In this document: piece by piece, positions 41,441-50,114 of the stretch
Numbering within the stretch: the stretch's first letter is position 1
Layout: each line of letters begins with the position of its first letter
Assembly: GCF_000968195.1 (NCBI RefSeq)
Contig: NZ_FO704550.1
Location: 3,348,001 to 3,412,000 of the forward strand
Reading direction: 5' to 3'
DNA length: 64,000 nt
DNA from: Xenorhabdus doucetiae
Lineage (GTDB): Bacteria > Pseudomonadota > Gammaproteobacteria > Enterobacterales > Enterobacteriaceae
Made by a program: the position numbers and the translations under genes
Notes under the pieces: generated by a model
Database searches by the model: none
What the model was told of the DNA's origin: nothing
The model's input: the letters and a program-made list of their open reading frames with translations, nothing else

Positions 41441-41524
41441 GACTGAGTCAATAAGCATCGTTTCGTGATAATGATGTTAACACCCTCAATCAGTTAGCGA
41501 TAACCATGAATGTTTGGCATCAGA

Positions 41525-42280
41525 TTATTTTTTTTTGCCAACATTTTTGCCAACATAAAACTGTGAAAGCAAAATCCCCAGTTCAAACAGCAAATACATG
41601 GGAACCGCCAACAAAGTTTGTGAGAAAACATCAGGCGGTGTTAACAGCATCCCCACCACAAACGCCCCGACTAAAATATAAGGCCGTTTTCTTTTCAGCG
41701 ATTGTGGCGTGACTACGCCACTCCAACACAGCAGAATAATGGCAATGGGTATTTCAAATGAAACGCCAAAAGCCATAAACAGCGCCATGACAAAGCTCAG
41801 GTAATTGCTGATATCCGTCGAGATCACCACCCCGGCTGGCACGGTATTGACAAAGAAACCAAATGCAATGGGAAAAACGACAAAATAGGCGAATGCCATT
41901 CCCATATAAAACAAGACACTACTGGAAAACAGCAAGGGCATAATCAAACGGCGTTCGTGCTTATACAGTGCCGGTGCAATAAATGCCCAGACTTGATAAA
42001 GGATCATCGGTGCCGAAACAAAGATAGACACCATCACAGTCAGTTTAATCGGGGTAAAAAAAGGGGATGCAACGTCTGTCGCAATCATGTTTGCGCCTTT
42101 CGGTAATTGATCCATTAAAGGCGCTGCAATCAGCCGATAAATATCATTGGAAAAATAGACCAATGCCAGAAACACGATCAGCACGGTAATTAAGCTATTT
42201 AAAATCCGCTTACGCAGTTCAATCAAGTGACTGATAAGAGGTTGGGTATCATCCACAGACATGTTTTCAGTGTTCGCCAT
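41525..42280 (-). CDS. tatC: Sec-independent protein translocase TatC
   Basis: Core membrane protein of twin-arginine export; binds the RR signal peptide with TatB. Six membrane segments are visible, with family stretches HLIELRKRIL, APALYKHERR, FGVSFEIPIAI and TPPDVFSQTLLA. The frame opens at 42376, but the family start is MANTENMSVDD (42280, 251 aa) or MSVDDTQPL (42262). The first overlaps the end of tatB by 14 bases. TatD, next in E. coli, is absent here. Confidence 0.96.
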   Translation of the reverse strand: MANTENMSVDDTQPLISHLIELRKRILNSLITVLIVFLALVYFSNDIYRLIAAPLMDQLPKGANMIATDVASPFFTPIKLTVMVSIFVSAPMILYQVWAFIAPALYKHERRLIMPLLFSSSVLFYMGMAFAYFVVFPIAFGFFVNTVPAGVVISTDISNYLSFVMALFMAFGVSFEIPIAIILLCWSGVVTPQSLKRKRPYILVGAFVVGMLLTPPDVFSQTLLAVPMYLLFELGILLSQFYVGKNVGKKK

Positions 42281-42689
42281 TTGCTTGTTCAGGAGATGTT
42301 TTTTTCTGTTGCTCTGGTTTTTCAGCCGATTGGGATGTCGAAGAATGAAAATGCGTTTCGTCTTCTTCCAATTCACTCATTTCGTCCGGCTGCAACTGAT
42401 ACTGTTTTTTCAATGATTCCGCCGCTTCCTTTAATTCTTCCATGGTTGCCTTCAATTCTGGCGACAATGACTGCATATCGGCTTTTTCTTCCATTTTTTT
42501 CAGCGTGTCCTGAAGCTCCTGCAATTTCAGTTCCTGAGCCAGTTCATTCTGGACATTCGCCGCCAGCGAGCGCAATACCCGAATCCACCCGGCCACTGTT
42601 TTGACGGCAATAGGCAGACGCTCCGGCCCCAGAACAACCAAGCCGATGACCATCACTAACAGTAGTTCACCAAAACCAATGTCAAACAC
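42267..42689 (-). CDS. tatB: Sec-independent protein translocase TatB
   Basis: Links TatC-bound substrate to TatA. One N-terminal membrane helix (MFDIGFGELLLVMVIGLVVLG region) is followed by an amphipathic helix and an acidic, Gln/Glu-rich variable tail. The 140-aa length is slightly below E. coli TatB (171). It starts 3 bp after the tatA stop. Confidence 0.95.
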   Translation of the reverse strand: MFDIGFGELLLVMVIGLVVLGPERLPIAVKTVAGWIRVLRSLAANVQNELAQELKLQELQDTLKKMEEKADMQSLSPELKATMEELKEAAESLKKQYQLQPDEMSELEEDETHFHSSTSQSAEKPEQQKKTSPEQANGEH

Positions 42690-42692
42690 GGT

Positions 42693-42959
42693 TTATACCT
42701 GCTCTTTGTCTTTACTTTTATTCTCTGATTTTTCAGATTGCGCTGCCGTAGACTTTTCAGTGAGGTTTTTCGTGTCAAAATCAGCATCCTGACTCATTTT
42801 TTCCGGCTGTTCGGGTTTTTCATCATCACTCATGGCCTTTTTAAAGCCTTTGATGGATTCACCCAAATCTGAACCCAAGGTGCGAAGTTTATTCGTACCA
42901 AACACCAAAACGACAATGACAGCAATGATGAGTAATTGCCAAATACTTATACCACCCAT
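42693..42959 (-). CDS. tatA: Sec-independent protein translocase TatA
   Basis: Pore-forming component of Tat export. A short N-terminal membrane helix (SIWQLLIIAVIVVLVFG) is followed by the conserved FGTNKLRTLGSDLGESIKGFKKAM amphipathic region, split here as FGTNKLRTLG and GESIKGFKKAM, and a charged Lys/Glu-rich tail. The 88-aa length is typical. First gene of tatABC; a 122-bp gap separates it from ubiB. Confidence 0.96.
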   Translation of the reverse strand: MGGISIWQLLIIAVIVVLVFGTNKLRTLGSDLGESIKGFKKAMSDDEKPEQPEKMSQDADFDTKNLTEKSTAAQSEKSENKSKDKEQV

Positions 42960-43081
42960 ACTGACCTCCCTCTATTCATCAGAATATTACTCGTGACTTA
43001 ATTATAAACGACGAACTTTATGTTCGAGAATAACGGATCATACCAAGGATCGCAGCAGAATGACTTTCATTTAATATTCAT

Positions 43082-44722
43082 TCACGACTGACGCTTGTTT
43101 AAATGACGCCAGCCCAATCCCCATGCTGCCATTCCTGCCCCTATCATGCCCCATGCCAGATGTTTCTGATCGATGATGAAAAACAAACTACCACAGATAA
43201 AGAGCGTTGCACCAATCCCCAATAAATAAAGCGACTTGCGCTGCCTGATCTGTTGCTCCCTGAATTGTTGCGATATCTGATCAATGCTGCTCTGTAAACG
43301 TCGGTGCTGTTGAAGCGTGCCATACACCAGTTCCGGCAGCTCCGGTAGCTTTTCTGCCCAATAAGGCGCCTTCTCTTTAAAGGCTCGCACGATAGCAGGA
43401 AGGCCAACCTGATCATGCAGCCAATCCTCCAGAAAAGGTTTTGCTGTTTTCCACAGATCAAGCTGAGGATAAAGTTGACGACCCAAGCCTTCAACATATA
43501 ACAATGTTTTTTGTAGCAGAACCAACTGGGGCTGAACGGCCATATTAAAACGCCGGGCGGTATTGAAAAGGTTCAGCAGAACATGCCCGAATGAGATTTC
43601 AGCCAGCGGTTTTTCAAAAATCGGCTCACAAACGGTACGGATGGCAAATTCAAAATCTTCCACATTGGTATCCGCTGGCACCCAACCCGAATCGACATGC
43701 AGTTCAGCGACCCGACGATAATCACGATTGAAGAAAGCAATGAAATTTTCGGCCAAATAGCGTTTATCATCTTTATTCAAAGAGCCGACAATACCGTAAT
43801 CGATGCCGATATAAGTCGGATCTTCCGGCTTGTCATAACTGACAAAAATATTACCGGGGTGCATATCTGCATGGAAAAAACTATCGCGAAATACTTGGGT
43901 GAAGAAGACCTGAACCCCGCGTTCCGCCAATAATTTCATATTGGTGTTTTGCGCCTCTAAAGCCGCCACATCTGACACCGGAATGCCATAAATGCGCTCC
44001 ATAACCAAAACATTTTCCCGACAATAATCGGGATAGACTTCTGGCACATAGAGCACCGGGCTATCTTCAAAATTACGGCGTAATTGAATTGCGTTTGCGG
44101 CTTCACGTAATAAATTCAGCTCATCAAGCAGGGTTTTCTCATATTCTCTCACCACCTCACGCGGACGAAGACGACGACCATCCGGCAACAGCGGAACCAG
44201 ATTTGCCAAACGATACATTAACCGCACGTCAGCTTTAATGACGGGCAGAATATCCGGCCGGATCACTTTCAGAACAACGTCTTTGCCATTTTCCTTCAAC
44301 CGGGCAGTATGTACCTGAGCGATAGAAGCAGAAGCCAGTGGTTGGGGATCAAAATCCTCAAACCACGTTTCCAGCGGCCCCTCTAATGCCGTTTCAATCG
44401 ATTTTCGCGCCACTGCGCCATCAAAAGAAACCACCCGATCTTGTAACATCGAAAGTTGATCGGCGATCGCCGGCGGGAACAGGTCACGGCGCGTGGAGAG
44501 CATTTGACCAAACTTGATCCAGACCGGGCCGAGTTCTTGTAATGCCAACCGCAAGCGTTCGCCGAGGGGCTTGTCCTGATGCCGGTTAGGGAGCCAAAAC
44601 AGGAAATAACGCCCAAAACGCAACGGCCATGTCAAGCGAATATTGGGGATAAGTTCATCCAGCCCATAGGTAAGAAAGACGCGGATGATAAAGTAAAGTC
44701 GCCTAATTTCACTGGGCGTCAT
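43082..44722 (-). CDS. ubiB: ubiquinone biosynthesis regulatory protein kinase UbiB
   Basis: Atypical ABC1/ADCK-family kinase-like ATPase needed for ubiquinone synthesis. The family KxGQ motif appears as IKFGQMLSTRRDLFP near residue 70, followed by SIAQVHTARL, the catalytic-loop region FFHADMHPGNIFV and the metal-binding IDYGIVG. Two membrane helices lie at the C-terminus (residues about 497-540). The 546-aa length matches E. coli. It overlaps the ubiJ end by 14 bases. Confidence 0.97.
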   Translation of the reverse strand: MTPSEIRRLYFIIRVFLTYGLDELIPNIRLTWPLRFGRYFLFWLPNRHQDKPLGERLRLALQELGPVWIKFGQMLSTRRDLFPPAIADQLSMLQDRVVSFDGAVARKSIETALEGPLETWFEDFDPQPLASASIAQVHTARLKENGKDVVLKVIRPDILPVIKADVRLMYRLANLVPLLPDGRRLRPREVVREYEKTLLDELNLLREAANAIQLRRNFEDSPVLYVPEVYPDYCRENVLVMERIYGIPVSDVAALEAQNTNMKLLAERGVQVFFTQVFRDSFFHADMHPGNIFVSYDKPEDPTYIGIDYGIVGSLNKDDKRYLAENFIAFFNRDYRRVAELHVDSGWVPADTNVEDFEFAIRTVCEPIFEKPLAEISFGHVLLNLFNTARRFNMAVQPQLVLLQKTLLYVEGLGRQLYPQLDLWKTAKPFLEDWLHDQVGLPAIVRAFKEKAPYWAEKLPELPELVYGTLQQHRRLQSSIDQISQQFREQQIRQRKSLYLLGIGATLFICGSLFFIIDQKHLAWGMIGAGMAAWGLGWRHLNKRQS

Positions 44723-45377
44723 GCTTTCCCTCCAGTGCCGCCAAGCGTTTTTCGAGTTGGTTTACCTGATTGGCAACCACATTAACTTCTTCACTGAAAT
44801 AGGCCACTTCCAACGCACCGGGAACCAGGTTCCATTCTTCCGTCAATGATTCGGTAAAATACGCTTTCTTCCTTGCAAGGGTATGGCCGGCAAATGCAAA
44901 ACCCTTCTTCATCATCCGGCTAAGACCTTCCGCGACAATATCACCGACATAAGGGGAAAAGTGATGAGCCGGATCCCACTCTGACATATCCAGCAAAGCA
45001 GACCATTGTTGAATAACCTGCATATCCCCTTCAATAACCATTTCACCGCTGTTAATCAGGGCTGAAAGACACTGACGATCTCGTAGCTTGAGCAGCGCCG
45101 GGATCGTGGCTTTCATTGAGCAATCCGCCGGCTCTGACCATTGGCTCAAAACATCCACTCGCCTGTCACTGAATATCAGTATCAAAGGTGTTTCGATTTC
45201 TTTTAGTTCGATAGACAGTATTTTACCTGCCAGTCTTAAACGGGCAGGCTTTAGTACCGCTTCACGGTATAACAGATGATTCAGGGTGGTTTCCAGAAAG
45301 GCGGTCAATGCCGGAAACAGCACCTGATCATGGGATATCGCAGGACGCATGCTATGGCTTGATGAGGGTGTTTCCAT
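44709..45377 (-). CDS. ubiJ: ubiquinone biosynthesis accessory factor UbiJ
   Basis: SCP2-domain protein of the Ubi complex thought to bind the hydrophobic intermediates. Recognisable family stretches are LIFSDRRVDVLSQW, LRDRQCLSALINSGEMVIEGD and YVGDIVAEGLSRMMKKG; the C-terminus is a coiled coil (VNQLEKRLAALEGK). The frame opens inside ubiE at 45416; an ATG at 45377, one base after the ubiE stop, is the best start (222 aa), with 45350 as alternative. Part of ubiE-ubiJ-ubiB. Confidence 0.92.
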   Translation of the reverse strand: METPSSSHSMRPAISHDQVLFPALTAFLETTLNHLLYREAVLKPARLRLAGKILSIELKEIETPLILIFSDRRVDVLSQWSEPADCSMKATIPALLKLRDRQCLSALINSGEMVIEGDMQVIQQWSALLDMSEWDPAHHFSPYVGDIVAEGLSRMMKKGFAFAGHTLARKKAYFTESLTEEWNLVPGALEVAYFSEEVNVVANQVNQLEKRLAALEGKHDAQ

Positions 45378-45378
45378 G

Positions 45379-46134
45379 TCAGAATTTGAACCCTTTGTGC
45401 AGTGCAACGATCCCACCCGTCATGTTGGTGTAATAAACCTGGTCAAAACCCGCTTCTTCCATCATGCTTTTTAAGGTTTCCTGATCAGGGTGCATCCGGA
45501 TGGATTCTGTCAAATAGCGGTAACTGTCCGCATCCTTCACAACCATTTGGCCGATTTTAGGCAGGACATGAAATGAATAGGCATCATAAACTTTGCTCAA
45601 CGGTGCCAGTACCGGTTTGGAAAACTCCAGCACCAATAAACGCCCGCCCGGTTTAAGTACCCGATACATGGAACGCAGTGCTTTTTCTTTATCCGTGACA
45701 TTACGCAAACCGAAGGAAATGGTAATACAGTCAAAATGGTTATCCGGGAAAGGCAACTCTTCGGCATTGGCTTGCACATAACTGACATTGCCGACGATCC
45801 CGATATCGCGTAATTTTTCGCGCCCGACTTTCAACATGGAGTCGTTGATATCCGCCAGAACCACTTGACCTTTTTCCCCCACAATGCGGGAGAATTTTGC
45901 GGTCAGGTCACCGGTTCCGCCGGCCAGATCAAGCACCTTATGACCACGGCGAACACCACTGGTTTCAATCGTGAAACGTTTCCAGATACGATGAATGCCA
46001 AATGACATCAAATCATTCATTAAGTCATATTTTGCGGCCACAGAGTGAAACACCTCTGCCACCATCTCTTTTTTTTCTTCTTTGGCTACGGTGCGGAAAC
46101 CAAAATCAGTGGTTTCTTTTGATTGATCTGCCAT
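45379..46134 (-). CDS. ubiE: ubiquinone/menaquinone biosynthesis C-methyltransferase UbiE
   Basis: SAM-dependent C-methylation of the quinone ring in both ubiquinone and menaquinone synthesis. The SAM-binding motif is VLDLAGGTGDLTAKF near residue 70, and NDLMSFGIHRIWKRFT and ISFGLRNVTDKEKAL are family signatures. The frame opens at 46158; MADQSKETTDFGF at 46134 gives 251 aa, identical in length to E. coli UbiE. First gene of ubiE-ubiJ-ubiB. Confidence 0.97.
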   Translation of the reverse strand: MADQSKETTDFGFRTVAKEEKKEMVAEVFHSVAAKYDLMNDLMSFGIHRIWKRFTIETSGVRRGHKVLDLAGGTGDLTAKFSRIVGEKGQVVLADINDSMLKVGREKLRDIGIVGNVSYVQANAEELPFPDNHFDCITISFGLRNVTDKEKALRSMYRVLKPGGRLLVLEFSKPVLAPLSKVYDAYSFHVLPKIGQMVVKDADSYRYLTESIRMHPDQETLKSMMEEAGFDQVYYTNMTGGIVALHKGFKF

Positions 46135-46210
46135 GTTAATTGTCCGCTTTTTATTCAAAAAAAATTTATAGCCAGTGTACCAGCCTTTCCGATAAAACCC
46201 TATTCAGAGT

Positions 46211-47566
46211 TCACTCATTTATCTGCAACGATTGAAAAGATTTATCAATTAATTGTGAATCGATAGGACGTTTCACATCCACACCTAAATCACGAAATCC
46301 TTCGGCCTGACTAATCAAGTTTCCTCTGCCCTCAACCAGCTTTTTCATGGCGAAATGGTAACTTGCCTGTGCTTTGTTGAGGCTTTGCCCCAACCCCTGC
46401 ATATCATCCACAAACAATCGCATTTTGTCATACATTCTGGCCGCCTTATCCGCAATCAGGCGGGCATTTTGGCTTTGATATTCATAACGCCACAAATTAT
46501 TGATCGTGCGAATAGCCACCAACAACGTGGAGGGGCTAACCAGCATGATATTATGTTTCAATGCTTCATCAAGTAACTCTGGCGCCTGATTGAGCGCAAC
46601 CAAATAAGCCGGTTCCACGGGAATAAACAGCAAAACATAATCCAGCGATCGCAATCCGGGCAATTGCTGATAATCTTTTCGGCTCAAGCCACGAATATGC
46701 CCTTTGATTGAGTTAATATGTTCCTGTAATGCCTGTGCCTGTTGCTCTTCATCCTCACTGTTGAAATAACGTTCATAAGCGACCAGCGACATTTTGGCAT
46801 CAATAATGACATCTTTTCCCTGTGGCAGATGCACAATCACATCAGGTTGAAAACGTGCGCTGTTTTCAGCTTTGATATTAACCTGTGTATCGAACTCATG
46901 CCCTTCACGCAAGCCGGATGCTTCCAAAACCCGCGCTAATACCATTTCTCCCCAATTTCCCTGCATTTTATTATCGCCTTTCAGCGCCTTTGTGAGATTG
47001 ATGGCCTCTTTTGCCATCTGCGCATTGAGTTGCTGGAGATTACGAATTTCATGGGTCAGAGTATGGCGTTCACGCGCCTCCTGCCCAAAACTGTCTTGTA
47101 CCTGACGGCGGAATCCCTCAAGTTGTTCACGAAAGGGCATCAAAAGAGTATTAAGGTTTTGGCGATGGTGTTCGTCGGTACGGCGTTGATTATGTTCAAA
47201 GATGCGATTGGCGAGGTTTTCAAATTGGCTACTTAATCGTTGTTCACTGTTGATCAATAAACGCTGTTTTTCCTCCGCGGCCAGCCGGGTTTCTTCAAGC
47301 CGGGTACTCCATTCGCGTAATTCCGCTTCCTGCACGCTATTAATTTCGCGTTGAGCCAACAACGCCTGGTTTAGTTGATCACATTCAGTACGCCAATAAT
47401 GGGATTGTTCCAGCTTTTCATGGCTGACCGCCAGTTGGCTATATAATTCACGCAGTTCCTGCTCTTTTTGCCGGATTCTCTGCTGAACAGAAAGCCAGAC
47501 GAAGATCCCTCCGCCCAGCAATCCACTCAAGCCGCCAATTAGCATATACAACCACTGGATATCCAC
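46211..47566 (-). CDS. rmuC: DNA recombination protein RmuC
   Basis: Putative nuclease-related protein that limits inversions at short inverted repeats. An N-terminal membrane anchor (MLIGGLSGLLGGGIFVWL) is followed by a long coiled coil (residues about 25-170) and the conserved RmuC domain, with GNWGEMVLARVLEASGLREG, PDVIVHLPQGKDVIIDAKMSL (nuclease-like core) and SPSTLLVAIRTI. The length of 451 aa is shorter than E. coli (475). It lies between udp-side genes and ubiE, as in E. coli. Confidence 0.94.
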   Translation of the reverse strand: MDIQWLYMLIGGLSGLLGGGIFVWLSVQQRIRQKEQELRELYSQLAVSHEKLEQSHYWRTECDQLNQALLAQREINSVQEAELREWSTRLEETRLAAEEKQRLLINSEQRLSSQFENLANRIFEHNQRRTDEHHRQNLNTLLMPFREQLEGFRRQVQDSFGQEARERHTLTHEIRNLQQLNAQMAKEAINLTKALKGDNKMQGNWGEMVLARVLEASGLREGHEFDTQVNIKAENSARFQPDVIVHLPQGKDVIIDAKMSLVAYERYFNSEDEEQQAQALQEHINSIKGHIRGLSRKDYQQLPGLRSLDYVLLFIPVEPAYLVALNQAPELLDEALKHNIMLVSPSTLLVAIRTINNLWRYEYQSQNARLIADKAARMYDKMRLFVDDMQGLGQSLNKAQASYHFAMKKLVEGRGNLISQAEGFRDLGVDVKRPIDSQLIDKSFQSLQINE

Positions 47567-47688
47567 CTAAACACCCTCACTAACACCATTTTGATTTACC
47601 CGCTGTAATAAATGTAAGTTAAGTAGAGGCTGTATAGATGTCCAGAGTATTTTTATGGCTTTCTTTCAGTTTGCAAAGCGGCTCGCAA

Positions 47689-48219
47689 TTATCCCATCCA
47701 TTCGGCTAACCAACGCAGGCCAAATGCGCCCGGAGCTAAGATACCGAATGCCCAAATCAAGGCAGAAGCGAAATTGGCGAGCTGAAAATGGCGTCTTGGC
47801 ATAGCACAAATCCCCGCCACCAACGGTACAACCGCCCTTAACGGGCCAAAAAAACGCCCAATGAAAACACCCCATACTCCCCATCGTTCAAAGAACCGAT
47901 GTCCGCGCACCAAGGTTTGGGGATGGCGGGAAAGCGGCCACATCTTGCCGACATTTTCTTTGTAATGAAAACCAAACCAGTAAGAGAGCCAATCACCAAA
48001 GAAAGCGCCGGCGGCCGCAGCCACCCAGATTGGCCAGAAAGTTAACCCACTTTCACCAATCAATGCGCCTAATCCCAGCAAAATGATTGTTGCCGGCAAT
48101 AACAGGGAAATAAATGCCAGCGATTCACCAAATGCCAGCAGGAAAATGATGGGAATTGCCCAAATTTCATGGGCTTTTACGAAGTTTACGACCAGTTCGA
48201 TGATGTCATGCAGACTCAC
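47689..48219 (-). CDS. DedA family membrane protein
   Basis: Inner-membrane protein of the DedA/SNARE-associated family, whose members act in lipid carrier recycling and membrane homeostasis. Family motifs are E-SLAFISLLLPATIIL, then F-GDWLSYWFG and the hallmark GRFFGPLRAVVPLVAG. Four to five membrane segments are visible in 176 aa. It resembles E. coli YabI in sequence but is shorter at the C-terminus. It is not found at this site in E. coli K-12. Precise role unknown. Confidence 0.85.
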   Translation of the reverse strand: MSLHDIIELVVNFVKAHEIWAIPIIFLLAFGESLAFISLLLPATIILLGLGALIGESGLTFWPIWVAAAAGAFFGDWLSYWFGFHYKENVGKMWPLSRHPQTLVRGHRFFERWGVWGVFIGRFFGPLRAVVPLVAGICAMPRRHFQLANFASALIWAFGILAPGAFGLRWLAEWMG

Positions 48220-48295
48220 ATTAATCTTTCCTGTATTATCAGTGGGATGTCATCGGTTAGCCCTGAGCAATCAACTCAATGCTAACCTGATATTT

Positions 48296-49078
48296 TTATT
48301 CAAGAAAATACGCTTGTAGCTTTTCGCGCGCAGCCATATCCAGCCCGATATCTTTTTCCAGCCAAATATCCACGCTGCCATAATGCTGGTTAATGCTATT
48401 GAGTGCAGTCATTAAAAACTCTTCCCTGACTGAATAAACATAGGCAAATTTTTCAACTACGCTTTCACTCATCATTTTTGCGTGTTCATTCAATAAATAG
48501 TCCCGGTACGGTGCCAATGTGACATTGGTCAACAAATAATCTTCCATCACCGTAGCCAGATCCGCCCCCAATGCGAATAAAACCAGTGCTGAACCAACAC
48601 CCGTCCGGTCTTTACCCACCGCGCAATGTTGTACAATCCCGCCTTTCTCTGGTTGCAGCAATAAGGTCGCTAACGTTTTATAAGCCGGGTTATTGATGGG
48701 CAACAATTCATATAAGCGAGACATAAAGACTTTCGCGTCGAATTGCTCCAGTATCTCCTTGCCTAACTTATCCAGATTGGCATCCACTTCTTTGGCAAGC
48801 GGATTGGCCGGCGCATGGTGATAATGCGCTCCCTGCCATACCTGATCGGGTTTATCCATGATTTCGCTGTTATCACGATAATCAATGATCTGTAAAAGGT
48901 TTTTGCTGACTAAAAAAGCCTGATCGTTTTCTGTCAACTTATCCAGTGAACCGGAACGAAATAACAATCCTGATTTAATTTTAGCGCCATTATTCAGTGT
49001 GTTATTACCTAAATCACGAAAATTAATGCCGCCATTCAAAGGAAGCAGTGAAGGATGAGATAGCAATGTTGTGGTCAT
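48296..49078 (-). CDS. tyrosine-protein phosphatase (IphP type)
   Basis: Protein with the Cys-based phosphatase signature HCAVGKDRTG (HCX5R) near residue 155 and the N-terminal substrate-recognition stretch GGINFRDLG and LLFRSGSLDKLT, typical of IphP/PtpB-type dual-specificity or lipid phosphatases in bacteria. No signal peptide is apparent, so it is probably cytoplasmic. The frame opens at 49108; MTTTLLSHPS at 49078 is likely (260 aa). The true substrate is unknown; related proteins from pathogens act on phosphotyrosine or phosphoinositides. Confidence 0.85.
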   Translation of the reverse strand: MTTTLLSHPSLLPLNGGINFRDLGNNTLNNGAKIKSGLLFRSGSLDKLTENDQAFLVSKNLLQIIDYRDNSEIMDKPDQVWQGAHYHHAPANPLAKEVDANLDKLGKEILEQFDAKVFMSRLYELLPINNPAYKTLATLLLQPEKGGIVQHCAVGKDRTGVGSALVLFALGADLATVMEDYLLTNVTLAPYRDYLLNEHAKMMSESVVEKFAYVYSVREEFLMTALNSINQHYGSVDIWLEKDIGLDMAAREKLQAYFLE

Positions 49079-49161
49079 AGTTACTCTTGTTGCGATTAAA
49101 AGATACAAAATGTTATGACATTAACAGATTTTGCCATGAAGGGAAGAGAACATAAACGACA

Positions 49162-49181
49162 GGGCCAGAATGCTCTGACCC
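49162..49181 (-). terminator. weak hairpin between udp and phosphatase gene
   Basis: GGGCCAGA and TCTGACCC form an 8-bp stem with one mismatch and a 4-base loop, just after the udp stop. No T-run of note follows. Confidence 0.4.
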
Positions 49182-49194
49182 TTGATGAAAGGCA

Positions 49195-49953
49195 TTACAG
49201 CAGGCGGCGAGCGGCCTCCACAACAATTCCCAGCGCGTTGCTTTCTGTTTTTTTCAGCAACTCAACATCCGGGATTTCCTGTTGGGTACGGTTAACGATC
49301 ACGCCGGCCACCATCCCCGCACGCAATCCCTGACTTGCACACATCGTCAGTAATGTTGCTGACTCCATCTCAAAGTTCATTACGCCCATTTCCTGCCACT
49401 CTTGCATAGAACCCTGAAAACGGCGAACCACACGGCCGGAATAGGTATCGTAACGCTCTTGTCCTGGATAGAAGGTATCGGAAGAGGCAGTAATACCCAC
49501 ATGCGTCGCAGAGCCTGAGGCTTTTGCGGCTTCGTACAGTGCATTGGTACACGCAAAATCAGCCACCGCTGGGAACTCCATTGGGGCAAAGTGCAAGCTG
49601 GCGCCGTCCAACCGTACCGCGGCGGTCGTAACCAAGACATCGCCGACATTAATATGTGGCTGAATCGCCCCCGTTGTACCGATACGCAGGAAAGTACGCA
49701 CGCCCAATTGTGCCAGTTCTTCTACAGCAATCGATGTTGAGGGGCCGCCGATGCCGGTAGAGCAAACCACAACGGCCTTTCCGTCAATTTCTGCACGCCA
49801 GGTGGTGAATTCACGGTGGGAAGCCAGATGTACCGGGTTATCCATCAGTCGTGCAATTTTTTCAACACGGTTAGGATCGCCTGGCACAATCGCCAGCGTC
49901 GCGCCTTGCAGGTCGCTTTTGGTGATACCTAAGTGAAATACATCAGACATATC
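49195..49953 (-). CDS. udp: uridine phosphorylase
   Basis: Cleaves uridine with phosphate to uracil and ribose-1-phosphate. Phosphate-binding VPGDPNRVEKIA near residue 25, STGIGGPSTSIAVEEL and the nucleoside-binding NFEMESATLLTMC are diagnostic. The frame opens at 49971; MSDVFHLGITK at 49953 gives 252 aa, near E. coli Udp (253), with GAGGAGTC upstream. Two CRP-type sites upstream match the known layout of CytR/CRP control of this gene. Confidence 0.97.
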   Translation of the reverse strand, partial: DMSDVFHLGITKSDLQGATLAIVPGDPNRVEKIARLMDNPVHLASHREFTTWRAEIDGKAVVVCSTGIGGPSTSIAVEELAQLGVRTFLRIGTTGAIQPHINVGDVLVTTAAVRLDGASLHFAPMEFPAVADFACTNALYEAAKASGSATHVGITASSDTFYPGQERYDTYSGRVVRRFQGSMQEWQEMGVMNFEMESATLLTMCASQGLRAGMVAGVIVNRTQQEIPDVELLKKTESNALGIVVEAARRLL

Positions 49954-49992
49954 AGACTCCTCAACGGGCATGATTCAAAATATGAATACCTA

Positions 49993-50087
49993 AATTTAGT
50001 CAATACTCTGACACTTTTTAGTGATTTAAATCATCTTTAATTAACTTCATAAAGAAACGCATACACATATTTGTGATTTAAATCACA
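49993..50087 (-). promoter_or_regulatory. udp promoter with two CRP sites
   Basis: A perfect CRP consensus TGTGATTTAAATCACA lies at 50072-50087, and a second site AGTGATTTAAATCATC at 50020-50035. Their centres are 52 bp apart. That is the spacing of CRP sites at -41.5 and -93.5 in E. coli CytR-controlled promoters such as udp and deoP2, where CytR binds between them. This spacing predicts a start near 49986 and a -10 hexamer TAAATT at 49993-49998. Confidence 0.88.
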
Positions 50088-50114
50088 TTTAACAGAGAAA
50101 ATAGCCATCGCTAT

